Of a stretch of 64,000 nt of DNA, positions 59,789 to 64,000 are shown piece after piece. Every line of letters begins with the position of its first letter. Positions within the stretch are counted from its first letter, which is position 1. The translations under genes and the position numbers were made by a program. Origin of the DNA: DLAJ01 sp023663615 (lineage in GTDB: Bacteria; Bacillota; Clostridia; Lachnospirales; Lachnospiraceae); assembly GCA_023663615.1 (NCBI GenBank), contig JAMPHA010000004.1, positions 1-64,000 of the forward strand, read 5' to 3'. Below the pieces are notes generated by a model that was not told the origin of the DNA, searched no databases, and worked only from the letters and a program-made list of their open reading frames with translations.

Positions 59789-60184
59789 ATGAATATCGGA
59801 TTGATCGCACATGATGCGAAGAAAAAACTGATGCAGAATTTCTGCATTGCTTATCGGGGGATTTTAAGCAAACATGAACTGTATGCGACCGGAACAACAG
59901 GACGTCTGATCGCGGAGGTAACAAACTTAAATATTCACAAATATCTGGCGGGACATCTCGGCGGAGAGCAGCAGATCGGGGCGCAGATCGAGCATAATCA
60001 GATCGATCTGGTCATATTTTTGCGGGATCCGCTTTCTGCGAAACCGCATGAGCCGGATGTCAACAATGTTGTAAAGCTGTGTGATACGTATAACATACCG
60101 CTTGCGACGAACCTGGCGACGGCGGAGCTGTTGATCAAGTCTTTAGACAGAGGAGACCTTGAGTGGCGTGAAATGTACAAATAA
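59789..60184 (+). CDS. mgsA: Methylglyoxal synthase
   Basis: MgsA converts dihydroxyacetone phosphate to methylglyoxal, a bypass used when phosphate is short or sugar phosphate builds up. The 131 residues contain IGLIAHDAKKKLM, LYATGTTGRLI, GHLGGEQQIGAQIEHNQID and the catalytic aspartate region FLRDPLSAKPHEPDVNN. ATG 59789 has AGAAGG ten bases upstream; the frame opens at 59747. It overlaps the dacF frame by 26 bases. Its presence in a cell-shape operon is recurrent in Clostridia. Confidence 0.94.
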   Translation: MNIGLIAHDAKKKLMQNFCIAYRGILSKHELYATGTTGRLIAEVTNLNIHKYLAGHLGGEQQIGAQIEHNQIDLVIFLRDPLSAKPHEPDVNNVVKLCDTYNIPLATNLATAELLIKSLDRGDLEWREMYK

Positions 60185-61175
60185 AAAATCGCGCTTTGTG
60201 CGCTTTCGAAGAAAGAAGCGTATATGTTGTGCAACGGCGTTAAGTTTTCTGTTTATGCTGACGGGATGTGGGGAGCTGTCCTATGATATGGCGTATAACC
60301 CCGACTATCCGGTCAGCAGTTTTCGTGTTGTGACAAACGACCGGTATGCGGTCGGTGACTCGTTTGCTTCCGAATTGTGCGTGACGGCGGAGAATGTGAC
60401 GGAAGGCGTCTCATTTGTGCTGGGGGACCTCGGTGCGGCGGGTTTGTTTGATCTTGGCAATTCCGAGGTCATCTATGCGAATAACATTCACGGAAAGCTG
60501 TATCCTGCATCTCTGACGAAGGTCATGACGGCGCTTGTCGCTCTCAAATACGCAAATCTGGATGATATGCTCGTTGCGTCGGAGAATGCGGTGATCGATG
60601 AATACGGGGTGCAGACGTTTGGGATCAAGGCGGGAGACCGCATGACGTTAGATCAGGCGCTGCATATCCTTTTGATCAATTCTGCGAACGATGTTGCGCT
60701 CATGGTCGCTGAACATATCGGCGGCAGCGTGGAAGGCTTCGCGCAGATGATGAATGAGGAAGCGGCGCATCTTGGCGCGACCAATTCCCATTTTGTCAAT
60801 CCGCACGGATTGAGCGATGAAAATCACTATACGACGGCATACGATATGTATCTGATCTTTCAACAGGCGCTGCAATATGAAGAATTCCGCCAGATCATCA
60901 CCATGGATTCCTACACGACTGTCTATACGAACGCGGAGGGAAATGCCTGTGAGGCGACCGTGCGTTCCACCGTACAGTATCATACGGGAAATTATCGTGC
61001 GCCGGAAAATATCACCGTGATCGGCGGCAAGACGGGAACGACAAACGCTGCAGGAAACTGTCTGATCCTTTTACTCAAGGATACTTCCGGCAATCAATAC
61101 ATATCTGTGATCATGAGGGCAAGGGAGCGCGGTGTCCTCTATGAAAAAATGAACGCGCTGCTGCGGGAGATCTGA
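60159..61175 (+). CDS. D-alanyl-D-alanine carboxypeptidase (DacF/PBP5-type), probable lipoprotein
   Basis: This S11 peptidase trims the terminal D-Ala of peptidoglycan stems. The three motifs are Ser-Leu-Thr-Lys in LYPASLTKVMTAL, Ser-Ala-Asn in LINSANDVALM and Lys-Thr-Gly in IGGKTGTT. The N-terminus is basic (SRFVRFRRKKR) followed by CCATALSFLFMLTGCGELS, a lipoprotein signal with lipobox LTGC. No ATG is in a suitable place; TTG 60159 (AGGAG three bases upstream), GTG 60168 and GTG 60198 are options. The usual C-terminal beta-rich domain is lacking. Confidence 0.88.
   Translation: MSGVKCTNKKSRFVRFRRKKRICCATALSFLFMLTGCGELSYDMAYNPDYPVSSFRVVTNDRYAVGDSFASELCVTAENVTEGVSFVLGDLGAAGLFDLGNSEVIYANNIHGKLYPASLTKVMTALVALKYANLDDMLVASENAVIDEYGVQTFGIKAGDRMTLDQALHILLINSANDVALMVAEHIGGSVEGFAQMMNEEAAHLGATNSHFVNPHGLSDENHYTTAYDMYLIFQQALQYEEFRQIITMDSYTTVYTNAEGNACEATVRSTVQYHTGNYRAPENITVIGGKTGTTNAAGNCLILLLKDTSGNQYISVIMRARERGVLYEKMNALLREI
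60182..60213 (+). repeat. Second copy of the post-stop palindrome
   Basis: Starting exactly at the mgsA stop codon TAA, the stretch repeats the start of the element after PBP2: TAA, A-run, CGCGC, then GCGCTTTCGAAGAA. Here the left arm is degenerate and only a 4-bp GCGC stem remains. The copy is inside the reading frame of the carboxypeptidase and encodes its basic N-terminal segment. Confidence 0.6.
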
Positions 61176-61198
61176 GCAGGGATAAGGAACGTGTGGGT

Positions 61199-62581
61199 AT
61201 GACAAAATCCGGAAAAATAGTCAAATACAGAAGACCGGCGAACCTGAATATCGGGATGATCATATTCGGATTCATCTTCCTTTATATCATTATCTGCGTG
61301 GTCACCTATTTTAGGACCGATCATATCGCGGGATATGAGGTGACGAACGGCTCCCTCTCTACGAGCAATATTTATACGGGGATTGCCGTCAGGGAGGAAA
61401 AGGTTGTCTACTCCGCAGGGGACGGGTATGTGAACTTCTTTGCGGGAGAGGGAGAGAAGATCGGCGCCAATCAGCTTGTCTATACGATCGACGGAAGCGG
61501 ACGGCTTGCAGAACTGATGTCCACCGAAAGAGAGGAAAATACGCTGAGTGATGCAGAGCTTTTACAGCTTCGTCAGGAATGTATCTCGTTTTCCGGCAGC
61601 TTTCACGACCAGTCATTTTATTCCGTCTACGATTTTAAGCATACGATGAACGGTGCCGTACTGCGGCTTGCAACGGCGAATACGTTAGAAAATATCAGCA
61701 GTATCAACGACGCCGGGATCGCGGGTTCCGTACATCTTTATTATGCGGCGGAGCCGGGAGCGGTCATTTACTCCGTGGACGGCTATGAGAATCTGACGCC
61801 GAATGATATTTCCAAGGAACTGTTTGATCAGACGCAGTACGAAAAGAAAAGTCTGTCCAATAATGAACTGCTCGCACAGGGAGATGTGGCGTATAAGCTG
61901 TGCACATCCGAGAACTGGTCCATCGTGATCCCGCTTGATGAGGAGCAGGAGCGGGCGCTTGACGGAGAGAGTTATGTGAAAGTAAAGTTCCTGAAGGATC
62001 AGACACAGTCGTGGGCAAACCTTGAGATATTGCATTTACCGGACGGTGTGTACGGCGTGCTCGGATTTCACACATCCATGCTCACCTATTGCATGGAACG
62101 TTTTATTGAGATCGAGCTGATCGTTGAGGAGGAAAAAGGATTAAAGATCCCGGTATCTTCCATTGTGGAAAAAGAGTTTTTCCTGATCCCGTCCGATTAT
62201 GTTTATGCGTCAGACGGCGGCAGGACACGTTATGTCTCCAGACAGGTTTATAACGATCAGAACGGTTTGAGCTGGGAGAGTGTGAACGTTACCGTCTACA
62301 GCGAGAGCGACGGCAACATGTATGTCGGCGAGGAGCTCTTAAGCGGCGGGGACGTGCTGCAAAAGGCGGATTCCGAGGAGACCTTCACGGTCGGCACCCG
62401 CGCGACGCTGATCGGCGTATACAATATCAACAAAGGTTATGCCGATTTCCGGCAGATCAGTATTCTCTATCAAAACGAGGATTATGCCATCGTAAAATCC
62501 AATACGACATACGGTCTGTGTGTATATGACCATATTGTATTAGACGCGTCAACGGTGTTTGAAGATGACTTTACACATTAA
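61199..62581 (+). CDS. HlyD-like membrane protein next to sepF
   Basis: The 460-residue product has a short basic N-terminus, one membrane span (about residues 20-40, IGMIIFGFIFLYIIICVVTY) and a long outer part. GYVNFFAGEGEKIGANQLVY resembles the lipoyl-like hairpin half of HlyD/membrane-fusion proteins, and GLKIPVSSIVEKEFFLIPSD resembles the barrel part. No ABC or RND transporter gene is nearby. Proteins like this regularly precede sepF in Clostridia, so a division-linked role is more likely than export. ATG 61199 has AAGGA upstream; GTG 61193 is also possible. Confidence 0.75.
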   Translation: MTKSGKIVKYRRPANLNIGMIIFGFIFLYIIICVVTYFRTDHIAGYEVTNGSLSTSNIYTGIAVREEKVVYSAGDGYVNFFAGEGEKIGANQLVYTIDGSGRLAELMSTEREENTLSDAELLQLRQECISFSGSFHDQSFYSVYDFKHTMNGAVLRLATANTLENISSINDAGIAGSVHLYYAAEPGAVIYSVDGYENLTPNDISKELFDQTQYEKKSLSNNELLAQGDVAYKLCTSENWSIVIPLDEEQERALDGESYVKVKFLKDQTQSWANLEILHLPDGVYGVLGFHTSMLTYCMERFIEIELIVEEEKGLKIPVSSIVEKEFFLIPSDYVYASDGGRTRYVSRQVYNDQNGLSWESVNVTVYSESDGNMYVGEELLSGGDVLQKADSEETFTVGTRATLIGVYNINKGYADFRQISILYQNEDYAIVKSNTTYGLCVYDHIVLDASTVFEDDFTH

Positions 62582-62597
62582 ATATTTTTATTTTGTG

Positions 62598-62626
62598 TTG
62601 ACATAGAAGCAAAAAACAATGATAAT
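62598..62626 (+). promoter_or_regulatory. sepF promoter
   Basis: A perfect -35 box TTGACA (62598-62603) and a -10 box GATAAT (62621-62626) are separated by 17 bases, 67 bases before the sepF start. Confidence 0.75.
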
Positions 62627-62692
62627 AAAGTTGTATAAGGAAAGTGAAAACAGGTAGCCGATAGCTATGGAAAGGCATAGGTAAGTAATAGT

Positions 62693-63205
62693 ATGGGTGT
62701 TATGGACAAGTTTATCAACGCGATGAAGCTGAATCCTGAGGATGAGGACGATTACTACGATGATTACGAGAGTGACGAACCTGTGGATGAGAAGCCGCAA
62801 AGAAACAGCTATCGGGAACGTGAGCGGGAATACGACGACAGCGATTATGAGGATAAGACGCCGAAGAAGCCTGTATCAAAGGTAACGCCGATGAAGCCGG
62901 CAAGACGCTCTGCCGGAAACGGTATGGAGGTCTGTGTGATCAAGCCGACGTCCGTGGAAGAGGCGAGAGAGATCACCGATACCCTGTTATCCAACAGGAC
63001 CGTTGTGTTGAATTTAGAAGGGCTGGACGTTGATATTGCGCAGCGTATCATAGATTTCACATCCGGATCGACGTATGCGATCAAGGGGAATCTCCAGAAA
63101 ATATCGCATTATATTTTTATTATCACGCCTGCGAGTGTGGATATTTCCGGTGATTTTCAGGAGATCCTGAGCGGCTCTTTTGACGTGCCGATCAGGAACA
63201 AGTGA
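62693..63205 (+). CDS. sepF: Cell division protein SepF
   Basis: SepF binds FtsZ and anchors the Z-ring to the membrane. The start MGVMDKFINAMKLNPEDEDD is the conserved amphipathic membrane helix followed by an acidic disordered linker (about residues 15-75). The SepF domain (about 83-165) contains VCVIKPTSVEEAREITDTLL, VVLNLEGLDVDIAQRIIDFT and SGSTYAIKGNLQKISHYIFI. Length 170. It has its own promoter. Two hairpins follow, so it is probably the last gene of its unit. Confidence 0.95.
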   Translation: MGVMDKFINAMKLNPEDEDDYYDDYESDEPVDEKPQRNSYREREREYDDSDYEDKTPKKPVSKVTPMKPARRSAGNGMEVCVIKPTSVEEAREITDTLLSNRTVVLNLEGLDVDIAQRIIDFTSGSTYAIKGNLQKISHYIFIITPASVDISGDFQEILSGSFDVPIRNK

Positions 63206-63242
63206 CGCTTGGAAAGGGCATGACGGCAATAACCGAACGCAA

Positions 63243-63276
63243 ACAATGGAATTCACGCTTTGCGGAATTCTATTGT
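63243..63276 (+). other. Hairpin after sepF
   Basis: A 12-bp stem, ACAATGGAATTC (63243-63254) with GAATTCTATTGT (63265-63276, one G-U pair), encloses a 10-base loop. No U-tract follows. It may protect the sepF mRNA end or be part of a tandem terminator. Confidence 0.6.
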
Positions 63277-63289
63277 CATGAAGAAAGAG

Positions 63290-63328
63290 AACTTCCCGCA
63301 AACGTTCATCGGAAGCGGGAAGTTTTTT
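63290..63328 (+). terminator. Intrinsic terminator after sepF
   Basis: A 10-bp stem AACTTCCCGC (63290-63299) / GCGGGAAGTT (63315-63324) encloses a 15-base loop and leads into six T residues (63323-63328). The 250-base gap from sepF to aroB holds this terminator, the preceding hairpin and no other gene. Confidence 0.9.
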
Positions 63329-63455
63329 GAATCACGGAAAAACAAACAGATACTAAAAATATCTAAAACAGACAGAGGCACATACAAATACTATCTGACG
63401 GAGATTTTTGCGGCGGCAGGACTGCGGCAAAGGATCGGAAGGGACAATTTACGAT

Positions 63456-64000
63456 ATGGAAGAACGCATGACGATCATGATGAATAAAAAGCCGGCATAT
63501 GACATTGTATATGGAACGGATTTTAACGCATTGCCCCAAGAGCTTACGGGAATGGACGCTGCTGCGCGCAGGCTCTGCATCATTACGGATTCCCATGTAA
63601 AGGGGCTCTATGCGGATGAATTGGAAAACCTGCTGCGCCCGTATGCCAGACAGGTGGATGTGTTTGCGTTTCCGGCGGGGGAGGCTTCCAAGACGCTTGA
63701 TACGGTGCGGGAAATCTATACCTTTCTGATCGAACGTCAATATGACAGAAAGGACATGCTCATTGCGCTTGGCGGCGGTGTTGTCGGCGATGTTACCGGC
63801 TATGCGGCGGCGACGTATCTGCGCGGCATTGACTTTATCCAGGTACCGACCACGCTGATCGCGCAGTCGGACAGCTCCATCGGCGGAAAGACAGGCGTGG
63901 ATTTCGACGGATATAAGAATATGGTCGGCGCTTTTTACATGCCCCGCCTGGTTTATATGAATATCGCCGCCCTAAAGACCTTAGACGACAGGCAGTTTTG
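63456..64000 (+). CDS. aroB: 3-dehydroquinate synthase, cut by the window end
   Basis: AroB makes 3-dehydroquinate, the second step of the shikimate pathway, using NAD+ and a divalent metal. The first ~181 residues are present. Visible hallmarks are FPAGEASKTLDTVREIYTFL, ALGGGVVGDVTGYAAATYLR and the active-site stretch QVPTTLIAQSDSSIGGKTGV. The frame is open to base 64000, so the C-terminal half lies outside the window. ATGs at 63456, 63468, 63477 and 63480 are in frame; I use 63456, with GGAAGGG about 11 bases upstream. It follows the sepF terminator, so it should have its own promoter, which I could not place. Confidence 0.9.
   Translation, partial: MEERMTIMMNKKPAYDIVYGTDFNALPQELTGMDAAARRLCIITDSHVKGLYADELENLLRPYARQVDVFAFPAGEASKTLDTVREIYTFLIERQYDRKDMLIALGGGVVGDVTGYAAATYLRGIDFIQVPTTLIAQSDSSIGGKTGVDFDGYKNMVGAFYMPRLVYMNIAALKTLDDRQF

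Noticed and set aside
50606..62599. Fifteen-base identity TTTTTATTTTGTGTT at 50606 and 62585, near the radC and sepF promoters
   Set aside because: It is AT-rich low complexity, lies at different positions relative to the promoter boxes, and a 15-base match is not unexpected by chance in 64 kb.

Overview
The window is a 64 kb piece of a Bacillota chromosome, most likely a spore-forming member of the class Clostridia close to Lachnospiraceae. This rests on gene content and order: rex, nnr-alr-mazF, tepA-spoIIIE, fhs-folD, nfnAB, yqfC-yqfD-phoH-HD-ybeY, miaB-mutS-mutL-miaA, mreBCD-PBP2-minCDE-rodA-mgsA, sepF and aroB. Every gene I accept lies on the + strand. Many neighbours overlap by 4 to 90 bases or sit 5-40 bases apart, so the window reads as several long operons. 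No rRNA, tRNA, insertion sequence, prophage or CRISPR array was found. The species cannot be named from the sequence alone.

Layout. 1-8.7 kb: rex with its own promoter, a coiled-coil protein, nnr (NAD(P)HX repair), alr, a mazF toxin without a visible antitoxin, a CBS/CorC membrane protein, yebC and metY. 8.7-14.4 kb: a polytopic membrane protein, a terminator, tepA and an FtsK/SpoIIIE translocase with its own promoter and leader hairpin. 14.4-23.1 kb: one-carbon and redox metabolism (fhs, folD, nfnA, nfnB) mixed with two zinc-ribbon membrane proteins, rlmH and a hypothetical gene. 23.1-28.2 kb: the most accessory-looking part, with a tandem-repeat leader, a small HTH protein, a 522-residue protein I do not recognise, a potassium channel with two TrkA-C domains, pdp and a second repeat array. 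28.2-34.9 kb: the yqfC-yqfD-phoH-HD-ybeY sporulation/RNA-maturation cluster and a flippase. 34.9-42.1 kb: two flavoproteins, proB, a repeat array, a DUF896 gene, a 5-formyl-THF cyclo-ligase, proA and an AT-rich orphan. 42.2-51.4 kb: tRNA modification and DNA repair (miaB, mutS, mutL, miaA, a methionine gamma-lyase-like gene, radC). 51.4-64 kb: cell shape and division (mreBCD, PBP2, minCDE, rodA, dacF, a HlyD-like protein, sepF), then aroB, cut by the window end.

How the genes fit together. Rex senses NADH/NAD+; Nnr repairs damaged NAD(P)H; NfnAB can couple NADH and reduced ferredoxin to NADPH; Fhs, FolD and the 5-formyl-THF cyclo-ligase handle folate one-carbon units. Alr, PBP2, RodA, DacF, MreBCD, Min and SepF serve wall growth and septum placement. 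SpoIIIE, TepA, YqfC and YqfD point to endospore formation.

The most unusual feature is not a single operon but a repeated habit. At least eight sites, most of them just before or after genes and one inside nnr, carry short direct repeats of unrelated sequence (14 to 60 bp units). Several of these arrays contain the ribosome-binding site, the start codon or a possible leader peptide of the next gene. A 102-bp near-perfect palindrome before folD, twin GAAA-tetraloop hairpins before nfnA and a palindrome attached to two stop codons look like dispersed small repeat elements. I found no clear new defence or biosynthetic system. The best candidates for undescribed biology are the repeat-leader/HTH/522-residue unit at 23.16-25.43 kb and the repeat arrays themselves.
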